This document shows, in pieces, positions 26,044-34,605 of a stretch of 64,000 nucleotides of DNA. A program made the position numbers and the translations under genes. Within the stretch, counting starts at the first letter, position 1, and each line of letters starts with the position of its first letter. Origin of the DNA: Corallincola platygyrae. Its GTDB lineage: Bacteria; Pseudomonadota; Gammaproteobacteria; Enterobacterales; Neiellaceae. The stretch is from contig NZ_BAABLI010000009.1 of the NCBI RefSeq assembly GCF_039544265.1, forward strand, positions 62,001 to 126,000, in the 5' to 3' direction. The notes below the pieces were generated by a model. The model saw only the letters and a program-made list of their open reading frames with translations. It was not told the origin of the DNA and did not search any database.

Positions 26044-26587
26044 CGCGAAAACAAACTCGAAAAAGCCGAATCGCAAGCCGTTAATCGCGATCTTTCTAGC
26101 CTTCATTTTGCCGGTTGCCGCGGCCTACCTAGTGTTGAATCAGGGGTGGTACGAAGGTGGCGTATTGAACAAGGGCGAATTGATCGCCACCGGCGAAACC
26201 ATCGATGAAAAAGGTGGTGGTGACTCTACCGGCGCTTGGCTGGTGGTGTTTACTGTTGATCGCCCTTGTCGAGAGCTTTGCCAACAGTCCATCGACACCC
26301 TGGAAAACGTCTGGCTTGCTTTGGGACGCAAACAAGATAGAGCGCAACTGCGCGCTTTGGGGACGGGTCAGCCTACTAACTGGAAGTTACCGGTTGGGGT
26401 TCCTCTGCAGTTTCAACAAATAACGTCGATGGATAAGCGGTACTTCTCGGATGCGCTGTTTGTGGTCGATCCCCTGGGCAATCTGGTACTGCGCTATCCC
26501 TTCGAAGATGAGGAGGGATTAACACAGCAAAGTCAGGCGCTGATCAAAGACCTTCGCAAACTGATGAAGAATTCCAAGATAGGGTAG
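26033..26587 (+). CDS. Cox-cluster single-helix protein of unknown function
   Basis: A 184-residue protein with one N-terminal membrane helix (KPLIAIFLAFILPVAAAYLVL) and a periplasmic domain. That domain has a possible thioredoxin-like core: WLVVFTVDRPCRELCQQSIDTLENVWLALG places a C-x3-C pair just where SCO proteins keep theirs. Then comes ALFVVDPLGNLVLRYPFEDEEG, which also recalls the SCO/thioredoxin fold. Similar proteins occupy this place between SURF1 and ctaA in other gammaproteobacteria. A role in copper or thiol handling during oxidase assembly is inferred. It overlaps SURF1 by 11 bases. Confidence 0.75.
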   Translation: MSSSAKTNSKKPNRKPLIAIFLAFILPVAAAYLVLNQGWYEGGVLNKGELIATGETIDEKGGGDSTGAWLVVFTVDRPCRELCQQSIDTLENVWLALGRKQDRAQLRALGTGQPTNWKLPVGVPLQFQQITSMDKRYFSDALFVVDPLGNLVLRYPFEDEEGLTQQSQALIKDLRKLMKNSKIG

Positions 26588-26591
26588 TGGG

Positions 26592-27575
26592 ATGAAGACG
26601 TTAACTGTGGTGTCTGCTGTTTTGGCTTTGGTTGTGATAACCCTGGGCGCCTACACCCGTTTAACGGATGCCGGTTTGGGCTGCCCGGATTGGCCCGGCT
26701 GTTACGGTCACTTGTTGGTGCCAGATGAATCAAAGGCCGCGCAATTAGAGCAGGCATTCCCTGAACGCCCCTTGGAAACCCAAAAAGCCTGGAACGAGAT
26801 GATCCATCGTTATGTTGCCGGTGTGTTAGGGCTGTTGATAGCGGCATTGGCGTTTATGGCGTGGCGCAAGCGCAGTCAGCAAATAGAGGCGCCGTTTGCT
26901 CTTCCTATCTTGTTATTGGCCTTGGTGATATTTCAAGCTGCACTGGGCATGTGGACCGTCACCATGAACCTTATGCCTGTGGTTGTGCTAGCACACCTGC
27001 TGGGCGGGTTCAGCACATTCTGCCTGTTGATCCTGTTGGCGATGCGACTGCACGACTGGCATATCCCAGGTGGGGATATTCAACTGCGGCGTTTTTCCGC
27101 ATTGGGCCTATCGGTGTTATTGGCGCTGGTGCTGCAAATCGTGCTGGGCGGTTGGACCGCAACAAACTATGCCGCGCTGGTTTGTACTGAGTTGCCGATT
27201 TGTGAGGGTAACTGGTGGCAGAAGTTGGATCTGGGTGCGTTTCAGTTGTGGCAGCCGGGTCATGAAAACTACGAGTTTGGGGTGCTGAACTACTCCGAAC
27301 GCATGACGATCCATGTGTTTCATCGTTTTTGGGCGCTAGTAGTCACGGCCATGCTGGTTTGGCTTTGCTGGCGCCTTTTCCAGCAGGCCAGTAGCAAATT
27401 CTTTAAACGACTTGCCGTCGCGATGTTTGCCGTTTTGCTGGTCCAGGTTGGATTGGGTATCAGCAATGTGGTGATGAGTCTGCCACTTGCTGTTGCCGTG
27501 GCACACAACGCCGTGGCCGCTTGTTTATTGGCATTGGTGGTTGCAGCGAATTATGCATTGCAGCGCAAAGTGTAA
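26592..27575 (+). CDS. ctaA: Heme A synthase (CtaA/COX15)
   Basis: Inner-membrane enzyme that oxidises the methyl group of haem O to a formyl group, giving haem A. The 327-residue protein shows the eight-helix pattern with four haem-ligand histidines: EMIHRYVAGVLGL, VVLAHLLGGF, HVFHRFWALVV and VAVAHNAVAA. The N-terminal TRLTDAGLGCPDWPGCYG and the extracellular cysteine pair in VCTELPICEG are also characteristic. It starts four bases after the previous gene. ctaB, which supplies its substrate, follows. Confidence 0.96.
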   Translation: MKTLTVVSAVLALVVITLGAYTRLTDAGLGCPDWPGCYGHLLVPDESKAAQLEQAFPERPLETQKAWNEMIHRYVAGVLGLLIAALAFMAWRKRSQQIEAPFALPILLLALVIFQAALGMWTVTMNLMPVVVLAHLLGGFSTFCLLILLAMRLHDWHIPGGDIQLRRFSALGLSVLLALVLQIVLGGWTATNYAALVCTELPICEGNWWQKLDLGAFQLWQPGHENYEFGVLNYSERMTIHVFHRFWALVVTAMLVWLCWRLFQQASSKFFKRLAVAMFAVLLVQVGLGISNVVMSLPLAVAVAHNAVAACLLALVVAANYALQRKV

Positions 27576-27597
27576 ACGTTAGGCCGCAAACATTGCG

Positions 27598-27625
27598 CAA
27601 TTTGGCGAAGGTGCCTTCGCAATTG
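27598..27625 (+). other. Intercistronic hairpin between ctaA and ctaB
   Basis: GCGAAGG (27605-27611) pairs with CCTTCGC (27614-27620). The outer CAATT (27598-27602) can pair with AATTG (27621-27625) after a two-base bulge. No T tract follows, so it may be an mRNA processing or stability element rather than a terminator. Confidence 0.4.
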
Positions 27626-27642
27626 TTATAGGAGAAGGGTTG

Positions 27643-28578
27643 ATGGATAAATCAGTGACGAAATCGGTAGGGATCTCGCCTGCTCAATCCTGGCGTCAGT
27701 GGCTGATGGGAGAAGCGGGGTGGCGTGACTACTACCAGGTGACAAAACCCAAGGTAGTTATGCTGTTACTGTTAACAGCATTGGTGGGGGCTTGCCTCGC
27801 CTCTGATAGTTTGCCTAATGCATTTACCCTATTTGCCGCCATGTTAGGCATTGGTTTGATGGCGTCGGGCGCGGCTGCTTACAATCACTTGTTGGATCGA
27901 GAGATAGATGCGCGCATGATGCGCACCCGTCACCGCCCGTTGGTGCGTGGCGAGTTGACTGCGCTACGCTGCGTTAGCTTTGCGACTTTAATTTCTATTG
28001 CTGGATTCGCTGTACTGGCGCTTTGGGTCAATATGCTGACGGCCTGGCTGACGGCGCTCAGTCTCGTGGGTTACGCCCTTGTTTATACCCTCTACCTGAA
28101 ACGCGCCACACCGCAAAATATCGTGATTGGTGGTATCGCAGGTGCGGCGCCTCCGCTATTGGGTTGGACGGCAGTGACCGGTGAAATGCATGCCCATGGA
28201 CTGTTGTTAGTGCTGATTGTGTTTACCTGGACCCCTCCGCATTTCTGGGCGCTGGCGATCCATCGCCGCGATGACTACGCCCGGGTTAATATGCCGATGC
28301 TGCCAGTAACCCACGGTATCGAGTTCACCAAAACCTGTGTGTTGCTCTACACCGTTTTGTTAACGCTGGTTTGCCTGTTGCCTTATCTCACAGGCATGAG
28401 TCATGGTTTGTATCTGGTGGGTAGCAGCGCATTGAATCTGGTGTTCCTTTATTACGCCTGGAAACTGAAGTTTCGCAGTGAGATGGGTACCGCGATGGCA
28501 ACTTTTAAATATTCCATCGTGCATCTGATGCTGCTGTTTATTATTCTGTTGGCAGACCATTACCTGCTATCGAATTAA
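27643..28578 (+). CDS. ctaB: Protoheme IX farnesyltransferase (heme O synthase)
   Basis: Inner-membrane UbiA-superfamily enzyme that adds a farnesyl group to haem B to make haem O, the substrate of CtaA. The 311-residue protein has the prenyl-diphosphate motif YNHLLDREIDARMMRTRHRP near residue 80, and GGIAGAAPPLLGWTAVTGE and WTPPHFWALAIHRRDDYA further on. The ATG at 27643 follows GGAGAAGGG; an adjacent TTG at 27640 is less likely. Confidence 0.97.
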   Translation: MDKSVTKSVGISPAQSWRQWLMGEAGWRDYYQVTKPKVVMLLLLTALVGACLASDSLPNAFTLFAAMLGIGLMASGAAAYNHLLDREIDARMMRTRHRPLVRGELTALRCVSFATLISIAGFAVLALWVNMLTAWLTALSLVGYALVYTLYLKRATPQNIVIGGIAGAAPPLLGWTAVTGEMHAHGLLLVLIVFTWTPPHFWALAIHRRDDYARVNMPMLPVTHGIEFTKTCVLLYTVLLTLVCLLPYLTGMSHGLYLVGSSALNLVFLYYAWKLKFRSEMGTAMATFKYSIVHLMLLFIILLADHYLLSN

Positions 28579-28582
28579 TGCC

Positions 28583-29221
28583 ATGGCCGTTATCTATCGT
28601 ATTGTCTTTGTTGTCGTTTTAGTTGCTGCCGCTGCGGGCGGCTGGTGGAGTTACCAGCAGATCAATAAACAGCCTGAGCTGGGCGCTCAGCAGTTTACCC
28701 CGTCGAAGACGCTGCCTGAGTTTACGCTGAGAGATCAGCAGGGCAGTGACTTCACCAATACGTCGCTACAGGGCCATTGGACGCTGCTGTTCCTCGGCTA
28801 TACCTTTTGTCCGGATATCTGCCCCACCACCATGGCCAAGTTGACTCAGGTCTATCCCAAGTTGAAACAGCAGGTACCTAACCTGCAGGTGGTGATGTTA
28901 AGTGCGGATCCAGAGCGCGATTCTGCAGAGCGGCTTGCAGAGTATGTCGGTTACTTTGATCCGGAGTTCCTTGGTGTCAGTGGGGAACACAAAGAACTGT
29001 TCCCACTCACCCAGCGCATGGGGCTGGTGTACGCCATGGTGGATTCCACCGATAACGAATACTACACCGTTGACCACAGTGCCAGCCTGGTACTGCTGGA
29101 TCCCAACGGGCAGATGCATGCCCGCTTCCGTCCCGAGTCTGAGCCGGGCTCGATACCTACCGTAAGTACTGAGCAACTGCTCGAAGAAGTGCCTGTTATT
29201 GTCAGTCGTTTTAACCGTTAA
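28583..29221 (+). CDS. SCO1/SenC-family copper chaperone
   Basis: Membrane-tethered thioredoxin-fold protein that helps build the CuA centre of subunit II. It has one N-terminal helix (IVFVVVLVAAAAGGWW). The copper-binding C-x3-C is in YTFCPDICPTTMAKL near residue 73, and the distal histidine is in VDHSASLVLLDPNG. Length is 212 residues. It starts four bases after ctaB and closes the set of assembly factors in the cluster. Confidence 0.95.
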   Translation: MAVIYRIVFVVVLVAAAAGGWWSYQQINKQPELGAQQFTPSKTLPEFTLRDQQGSDFTNTSLQGHWTLLFLGYTFCPDICPTTMAKLTQVYPKLKQQVPNLQVVMLSADPERDSAERLAEYVGYFDPEFLGVSGEHKELFPLTQRMGLVYAMVDSTDNEYYTVDHSASLVLLDPNGQMHARFRPESEPGSIPTVSTEQLLEEVPVIVSRFNR

Positions 29222-29242
29222 GTCTGACTAGGGACTGACAGA

Positions 29243-30595
29243 GTGCACCCGCTTACTCAATGGCAGGGCCATCGTCGCGTACTGGCGTTGGCGTTGCCTA
29301 TGGTGATCTCCAATATCTCTGTGCCGCTACTCGGCCTGGTCGATACCTTTGTAATTGGCCATATGGAGCAGAGTTACTATCTGAGTGGCGTATCACTGGG
29401 CGCGATGATTATTTCATTGCTGTTCTGGCTACTGGGATTTCTGCGAATGTCCACCACGGGATTGGTAGCCCAGGCCAATGGTGCGAATGACAACCTGTTG
29501 TCGATGCAGCGACTGGCGCAGGCAGTGCTATTGGCGCTGGGGTTGGCAACCGCGCTGCTGTTACTGCAATGGCCAATAAAATCTGCCGCGTTATGGTTAG
29601 CGGGTGGTGGTAGCGAAGAGGTTCGTCATTACGCCACCGTGTATTTTGATATCCGCATATGGAGCGCACCCGCTGCATTGACCAATCTGGTGCTGATGGG
29701 GTGGTTTTTGGGCATGCAGAATGCACGTGCGCCCATGTACATGCTGTTACTGACCAATATCGTCAATATCCTGTTGGACCTTTTGTTTGTCCCTGTTCTG
29801 GGGTGGGGCGTCTCCGGAGCCGCGTTGGCCAGCGTGATCGCCGATTACAGTGGCCTCGTTCTGGCACTGGTGCTATTGCGCGGCGCGATGGGGCATACCG
29901 GCATGCCCAAACTCGCCTGGCAGCAGGTGGCGGACCTGCCGATGATTAAGCAGTTGCTGGGGTTGAATCGGGATATTTTTATCCGTGCCTTAATGTTGCA
30001 GCTTTGCTTCGCATTTCTGACATTTCAGGGCGCACGCCTTGGTGACAACATCATTGCTGCCAATGCGGTACTGCTGAACTTCTTGATGCTGGCTTCCTAT
30101 GGCCTGGATGGATTTGCCTACGCTGCAGAGGCGCTGTTCGGTCGCGCTTTGGGGCAGGCCAAACGTCATAAAGCCGTTGAAATCCTTTGGTTGACTGGGA
30201 TTTGGAGCGCGTTGCTGGGAATTGCGTTGACCTTGATATTCGGATTGTTTGGTGAACAGATTATTCATCGACTCACTGATATTGAATCGGTGCGAGAGAC
30301 CGCCACCCAATACTTACCCTATCTGGTTTGGTTACCGCTGGTAGGCACCTGGTGCTTCTGGCTCGACGGCTTATTTGTTGGGGCCACCCTGGGCAAAGCG
30401 ATGAGAAACAGCATGCTGCTTTGCACGCTGGGTGTATTTTTCCCAACCTGGTGGTTGATGCAATCGCAGGGCAATGATGCACTTTGGATTGCCATGTTGC
30501 TGTTTATGGCTGCGCGAGGTGTTTCGCTGGGCTGGATGCTGATGCGAGATTGGCGGAACGAAAATAAACCGTTCTGCTGGCAATCAGGCTGCTAG
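29243..30595 (+). CDS. DinF-type MATE family efflux transporter
   Basis: A 450-residue inner-membrane protein with about twelve helices and the MATE pattern: ALPMVISNISVPLLGLVDTFVIGHM at the start and FLGMQNARAPMYMLLLTNIVNILLDLLFV in the middle, with the second half repeating the first. MATE proteins export cationic or organic compounds using sodium or protons. The DinF subgroup is related to the gene behind lexA in E. coli, but here it lies at the end of the cox cluster, with no SOS box seen upstream. The start is GTG at 29243, 21 bases after the SCO gene, so it is probably cotranscribed. Confidence 0.88.
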   Translation: MHPLTQWQGHRRVLALALPMVISNISVPLLGLVDTFVIGHMEQSYYLSGVSLGAMIISLLFWLLGFLRMSTTGLVAQANGANDNLLSMQRLAQAVLLALGLATALLLLQWPIKSAALWLAGGGSEEVRHYATVYFDIRIWSAPAALTNLVLMGWFLGMQNARAPMYMLLLTNIVNILLDLLFVPVLGWGVSGAALASVIADYSGLVLALVLLRGAMGHTGMPKLAWQQVADLPMIKQLLGLNRDIFIRALMLQLCFAFLTFQGARLGDNIIAANAVLLNFLMLASYGLDGFAYAAEALFGRALGQAKRHKAVEILWLTGIWSALLGIALTLIFGLFGEQIIHRLTDIESVRETATQYLPYLVWLPLVGTWCFWLDGLFVGATLGKAMRNSMLLCTLGVFFPTWWLMQSQGNDALWIAMLLFMAARGVSLGWMLMRDWRNENKPFCWQSGC

Positions 30596-30607
30596 CGTTA
30601 AGAGCAT

Positions 30608-30642
30608 AAAAAACGGGCTATCTGGTTTCAGATAGCCCGTTT
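30608..30642. terminator. Bidirectional terminator between the MATE gene and nfuA
   Basis: ACGGGCTATCTG (30613-30624) and CAGATAGCCCGT (30629-30640) form a perfect 12-bp stem around GTTT, flanked by an A run on the left. It serves the convergent MATE and nfuA genes; the right-hand T tract is short, so it is stronger on the minus strand. Confidence 0.85.
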
Positions 30643-30666
30643 CTCGATATGTCTTACTCACAGCAT

Positions 30667-31245
30667 TTAGTAGTACGAGTGCTCGCCGTGCTGGTGTTCG
30701 GTTGCGTCACGCACACCTTTCAATTCGCCTGCAAAGGTTTCCAGCATTTCTTTCTCGATACCTTCTTTGAGTGTTACGTCCACCATGGAACAACCATTAC
30801 AGCCGCCACCAAACTGCAGGATGGCATAACCGTCTTCGGTGATTTCAATCAGTGTGACCTTGCCGCCATGATTGGCTAGCTGCGGGTTGATCTTAGATTG
30901 CAGAATATATTCAACACGTTCAATCAGAGGTGCGTCATCTGAAACCTTACGCATGCGTGCGTTGGGTGCTTTCAGGGTTAACTGAGAGCCCAGATTGTCA
31001 GTCACAAAATCAATAGACGCTTCTTCAAGAAAAGGCGCACTCTGCTCGTCAACCACCACTTTAAATAGCGGGTAATCGAAGTGCAGATCATCCTCTTCAA
31101 CCGCTTCTGCCGGGCAGTATGAAACGCCGCATTCTGCATTTGGGGTGCCTGGGTTCACAACAAACACTCGAATACGAGTATCTTCTGCCTGCTTCTCCAG
31201 CAGTTTGCCGAAATGCGCTTGTGCCGTCTCGGTAATTTCAATCAT
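30667..31245 (-). CDS. nfuA: Fe-S cluster biogenesis protein NfuA
   Basis: Carries 4Fe-4S clusters to target proteins. It joins an N-terminal A-type-like domain (RIRVFVVNPGTPNAECGVSYC-like stretch) to a C-terminal Nfu domain with the cluster-binding CxxC in FGGGCNGCSMVDVTLKEGIE. The ATG at 31245 gives 192 residues, against 191 in E. coli, and starts with the conserved MIEITETAQAHF; AGGA lies upstream. comF and bioH lie behind it, the same neighbourhood as the E. coli bioH-gntX-nfuA region. Confidence 0.97.
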   Translation of the reverse strand: MIEITETAQAHFGKLLEKQAEDTRIRVFVVNPGTPNAECGVSYCPAEAVEEDDLHFDYPLFKVVVDEQSAPFLEEASIDFVTDNLGSQLTLKAPNARMRKVSDDAPLIERVEYILQSKINPQLANHGGKVTLIEITEDGYAILQFGGGCNGCSMVDVTLKEGIEKEMLETFAGELKGVRDATEHQHGEHSYY

Positions 31246-31370
31246 CTGTTCCTCACCCACCACACACATATAGTGCTTGACTAATTTACTCAGGTATCAT
31301 CATACCGTAGATTCGCACCGGGCAGAACCTCCCGTTGCTCATCCATGATAATTAGATGATTTGTCTCTGT

Positions 31371-31400
31371 AAAAACCAATCTTACTCGGATTGGTTTTTT
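31371..31400. terminator. Terminator downstream of comF
   Basis: AACCAATC (31374-31381) and GATTGGTT (31389-31396) form an 8-bp stem flanked by A residues on the left and T residues on the right. It overlaps the end of comF and can stop its minus-strand transcript. Confidence 0.8.
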
Positions 31401-32148
31401 ACCCTCGTGGTGAAGGCGCCCGCGCCAGACACCATACAATGACCTCTTTCGCCCCTGCAGATTTAAGTTTCTGCGCCAGGGCGTTGCATGTCGCACCCGT
31501 CGTCATCACATCATCAACCATAGCGATACGTTGTCCCTCGAGGTCTTGAAGGCAGGCAAAGGCGGCACGCATATTCGCACGTCTTTCTTTTGCGCTGAGA
31601 GATCTCTGCTCTTTGGTTGCCTTCTTGCGAACACAGAGGTTGGCCACAAGTGGGATTTCAGTCTGCCTGCTGATTGCCGCCGCCAGTATCTGGGATTGGT
31701 TGAAGCTGCGTTGCCGTTGTTTTTTAGGATGCAAAGGTATTGGGATGATCCTGTCCGGACGCATATGTGGCTCTCGCGTCAGGCGATACTGAATGTTGTA
31801 AGCCATCAATTCTGCCAGTACTTTGCCCGTAGTCAGGTCGCGCTGGAACTTAAAGTCGCTAATCAATGAGCGAATTGGAGGAGCATATAGGTAGCTACTC
31901 CATGTGGCATCAAAGTGTGGGGTGTTGTTCTGACATTTGCCGCACTGTTGTTGGCTGACCTGCATCGGTTCACCGCACTGCCGACAGGCGTGCGGTAACG
32001 AGGGCAACTCCTCGCGACAGCAATCGCAGAGTAGCTGGCTCAAGGATGACGTTTTCTGATGACACAGCAGACATCGACTGGTTAGCACTGGGCGTTGAAA
32101 AAAGCGACGTGGGTGTAACGCTGAGATTGTGAATCCCGGAAAGATCAT
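31399..32148 (-). CDS. ComF/GntX-family phosphoribosyltransferase-like protein
   Basis: A 249-residue protein of the ComF family. The N-terminal part has zinc-finger cysteines (CLLCHQK, CDCCREE, CRQCGEP, CGKCQNN). The C-terminal part is a phosphoribosyltransferase-like domain ending in the PRPP-loop motif IAMVDDVMTTGAT. In competent bacteria ComF helps DNA uptake; the E. coli homologue GntX sits beside bioH and nfuA exactly as here. I chose the ATG at 32148, nine bases behind AAGGAGG; the ATG at 32154 is too close to that site. It is divergent from bioH, 39 bases away. Confidence 0.9.
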   Translation of the reverse strand: MIFPGFTISALHPRRFFQRPVLTSRCLLCHQKTSSLSQLLCDCCREELPSLPHACRQCGEPMQVSQQQCGKCQNNTPHFDATWSSYLYAPPIRSLISDFKFQRDLTTGKVLAELMAYNIQYRLTREPHMRPDRIIPIPLHPKKQRQRSFNQSQILAAAISRQTEIPLVANLCVRKKATKEQRSLSAKERRANMRAAFACLQDLEGQRIAMVDDVMTTGATCNALAQKLKSAGAKEVIVWCLARAPSPRG

Positions 32149-32187
32149 TACCATGGGCCTCCTTGCCCAAATGACAGACAACTGAAC

Positions 32188-33015
32188 ATGCAGCCATCTT
32201 CTACTGACAAGCTAACCACTGCCGACCATGCAACGCAAGCCTCCGTGAGCGCAGATGCGTTACATATCGAAGTGCAGGGTAGTGGACCGGACTTGGTGTT
32301 GCTGCATGGCTGGGGGCTAAACGGTGCGGTCTGGTCCGGCATCGCCGAGACACTGGCGCTGCACTATCGAGTGCACATGGTCGATCTTCCCGGTTTTGGC
32401 GGCAGCACCCCGTTAGACGAATACAGCCTCAAGGCGATGGCGGAATGCGTGTTGGCGAAGTTACCTGAAAGAGCCGCCTGGATCGGCTGGTCGTTGGGAG
32501 GCTTGGTCGCTACCCAAGCGGCATTGTTGGCACCGACGAGGGTTGAGCAGTTGGTACTGGTCGCCAGTTCGCCAAAATTTGTTGCTGATGGCGAGTGGCC
32601 GGGGATCAAGCCGGAAGTGCTGTCTCAATTTCAATCCCAGTTGGGCGCAAATCTGATGCGCACCCTTGAGCGTTTTTTGGCGATCCAGGCCATGGGTAGT
32701 CCTAATCCCCGAGAAGACGTCAAAGCATTAAAACTGCAACTGGCAAAGCGGCCGGAACCTCATCCGGAAGCGCTGGCTGCAGGCCTGAAACTGCTAGAAA
32801 CGGAAGATTTGCGGCACCAATTGGCAGAGCTTCAAATGCCCGTCTCCCGGCTGTATGGAAGACTGGATGCTTTGGTACCTGCTGCGGCTCAGTCGCTGGT
32901 TGCGGAACTGAAAGCGGGTCGTGATGTCTGTTTTAACAAGGCATCTCATGCGCCCTTTATCAGTCATCCGGAGGAATTCGTTTCAGAACTTCTGGATCTA
33001 TTAGGAAGCGCTTGA
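32188..33015 (+). CDS. bioH: Pimeloyl-ACP methyl ester carboxylesterase BioH
   Basis: Alpha/beta hydrolase that removes the methyl group from pimeloyl-ACP methyl ester in biotin synthesis. Motifs are LVLLHGWGLNGAVW for the oxyanion hole, the nucleophile elbow WIGWSLGGLVA near residue 100, the acid in GRLDALVP, and the catalytic histidine in NKASHAPFISHP. It is 275 residues, about 20 more than E. coli BioH, because of a polar N-terminal extension; a later start is possible but no other ATG precedes the conserved region. Divergent comF and nearby nfuA support the assignment. Confidence 0.92.
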   Translation: MQPSSTDKLTTADHATQASVSADALHIEVQGSGPDLVLLHGWGLNGAVWSGIAETLALHYRVHMVDLPGFGGSTPLDEYSLKAMAECVLAKLPERAAWIGWSLGGLVATQAALLAPTRVEQLVLVASSPKFVADGEWPGIKPEVLSQFQSQLGANLMRTLERFLAIQAMGSPNPREDVKALKLQLAKRPEPHPEALAAGLKLLETEDLRHQLAELQMPVSRLYGRLDALVPAAAQSLVAELKAGRDVCFNKASHAPFISHPEEFVSELLDLLGSA

Positions 33016-33082
33016 TTGCTTTAAATTTAATCAAAAATGATTAATAATTAGCCATAAGTGTGCGTATGTCTGGAGGTGAGTG

Positions 33083-33346
33083 ATGGAAATACCCAGCGCG
33101 ATTAACTCGGGCATTGAAGGTGTGCGTCGTGCCGAGCAATCGGTGGCAGAGAGCGCCAATAACATAGCGACGTCGGTTGTAGAGCCTGAAGTTGTGGAAG
33201 AGCCAGCACTGCAGACCGAAGAAGCCATTAATCTCAGTGAAGAGCTGGTCAACCTGCGAGTGCAGGAATTTAACGCCAAAGCCAGCGCGCAAGTGATCCA
33301 AACGGCTGATGAGGTCATAGGAACACTGTTAGATACCAGCGCCTGA
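33083..33346 (+). CDS. Short protein resembling the two ends of a flagellar rod protein
   Basis: An 87-residue protein. The first 30 residues (AINSGIEGVRRAEQSVAESANNIA) look like the N-terminal helix of flagellar rod/hook proteins. The last 36 (ELVNLRVQEFNAKASAQVIQTADEVIGTLLD) look like their C-terminal helix, where FlgC, FlgG and FlgE carry a similar A-x-VIQTADEM-type ending. The large middle domain is absent, replaced by an acidic linker (VVEPEVVEEPA). A GGAGGT site lies five bases before the ATG. No flagellar operon is near. The resemblance was judged by eye; the function is unknown. Confidence 0.65.
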   Translation: MEIPSAINSGIEGVRRAEQSVAESANNIATSVVEPEVVEEPALQTEEAINLSEELVNLRVQEFNAKASAQVIQTADEVIGTLLDTSA

Positions 33347-33370
33347 GTCAGCAGTGCGACTCAGGCGGTT

Positions 33371-33426
33371 GTTCAATTAGATTCGTTTAATTGAATTTGT
33401 TTAACTGAATTCTTTTAATTGATAGT
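33371..33426. repeat. Four tandem 14-bp A+T-rich repeats
   Basis: Consecutive 14-base units read GTTCAATTAGATTC, GTTTAATTGAATTT, GTTTAACTGAATTC and TTTTAATTGATAGT. They fill the gap between the rod-like gene and the SprA-like gene, ending about 50 bases before the latter's start. They could be a protein-binding array, a promoter element or a slippage product. Confidence 0.7.
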
Positions 33427-33477
33427 CACGCTCGATAGCAGGTACGAGCTAAGACCGGGAGAGAAAGGGGGCCGCGT

Positions 33478-34434
33478 ATGAACATTGTCATGCCTAGTAT
33501 GCCTACCATCAATCTCAATCCGTCCAATCCGCCGACGGATTCGGTTCGTCGTGACAATCAAATGCGTGAAATGGTCACGCAGACCCGCGAACTTAGTCCT
33601 TACAACCGCGAAACGCCTTTGGGGTCTGAAAAAGATCAGACCCGTCATGTAGCTAATCCCCTGAACCTGTCCCAGCAGTATGATCTGCAGGAAGCGCGTT
33701 TTGCCCGCCCCGATATCACCGAGCGAGAAGGCGAGAACGGTCAGCAGCAACAAGGCCAGGGCGAGCAGAGTCAGGATCAAGAGCGCGAACAACGCCAGCA
33801 GGCGGAACAGCAACAGTTGCAAGCGGCCATTGAAGCCGCAGAAGGTGAACTGATCCGCGAGCTGAAAGCACGTGATCTTGAGGTTCGCAATCACGAACAA
33901 GCCCACGCTTTAGTTGGCGGGCAATACGCCTCCGCCCCCACTTATACTGTTGAGCGCGGGCCTGACGGTGTCAGTTATGCCATTGCCGGCGAAGTACAGA
34001 TTGATACATCCGAGGTAAAAGGCGATCCCGAGGCAACGCTGCAGAAACTAGAAACCGTTTATGCAGCGGCATTAGCCCCTGCTGAGCCATCGTCCCAAGA
34101 TCGACAGGTAGCAGCAGAAGCGCAAGCCAGAATTGCGCAACTTCGAAATGAGATCGCGTTAGAAACCAACGAGCAGTATCAGCAGCAGTTTGCTGATGAA
34201 GAAAATGCCGAGGGTCCCGGCTTTGCCGAACCCCTCTCTCGCATTGCGGTGCGTTTTTTCCGACAGCCTTCCGGGCAGGAGATAGATGGCCCGCAGCTAA
34301 GTAACTTCGCGCCCGGTGGCTCACGCAGCCTTGAGATAGCGGCAGAGATACAGGAACGTGCCAATCGTATTCAGGACTTCTATCAACGCCAGGTCAATTC
34401 ATTGAATACCCCTGAGCTACTCGGCACCGCCTGA
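33478..34434 (+). CDS. SprA-related putative metalloprotease
   Basis: A 318-residue soluble protein without a signal peptide. The central part has a zinc-protease-like motif HEQAHA within VRNHEQAHALVGGQYASAP, followed by PTYTVERGPDGVSYAIAGEVQIDTS and a helical segment. This set defines the SprA-related/CJM1_0395-type putative metalloprotease family. Before it lies a Gln/Glu-rich stretch (about residues 82-120, GQGEQSQDQEREQRQQAEQQ) likely to be disordered or coiled coil. Only HExxH-like geometry is visible and no substrate is known. It is separated from the rod-like gene by the tandem repeat array. Confidence 0.82.
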   Translation: MNIVMPSMPTINLNPSNPPTDSVRRDNQMREMVTQTRELSPYNRETPLGSEKDQTRHVANPLNLSQQYDLQEARFARPDITEREGENGQQQQGQGEQSQDQEREQRQQAEQQQLQAAIEAAEGELIRELKARDLEVRNHEQAHALVGGQYASAPTYTVERGPDGVSYAIAGEVQIDTSEVKGDPEATLQKLETVYAAALAPAEPSSQDRQVAAEAQARIAQLRNEIALETNEQYQQQFADEENAEGPGFAEPLSRIAVRFFRQPSGQEIDGPQLSNFAPGGSRSLEIAAEIQERANRIQDFYQRQVNSLNTPELLGTA

Positions 34435-34460
34435 TATAGATTTACACTCCGGTTCAAACC

Positions 34461-34489
34461 AAAAAGCCTGCTTTTCAGCAGGCTTTTTT
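34461..34489 (+). terminator. Rho-independent terminator of the SprA-like gene
   Basis: AGCCTGC (34465-34471) pairs with GCAGGCT (34478-34484) and is followed by TTTTT. It lies about 30 bases after the stop codon. Confidence 0.9.
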
Positions 34490-34605
34490 AATCAAACAGA
34501 TGCCTGGTTCCGTTGCCCCAAAAGGAACTAATTTGTCTTCTGACCGTCGTATGAAATGCCGTCATATTGCGGTATGTAGGCTAATGCTGAAAACTCGGAG
34601 TGCAT

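Noticed and set aside
31290..31496. 68-residue minus-strand frame at the comF 3' end
   Set aside because: It overlaps the conserved PRPP-domain coding region in another frame and crosses a terminator.
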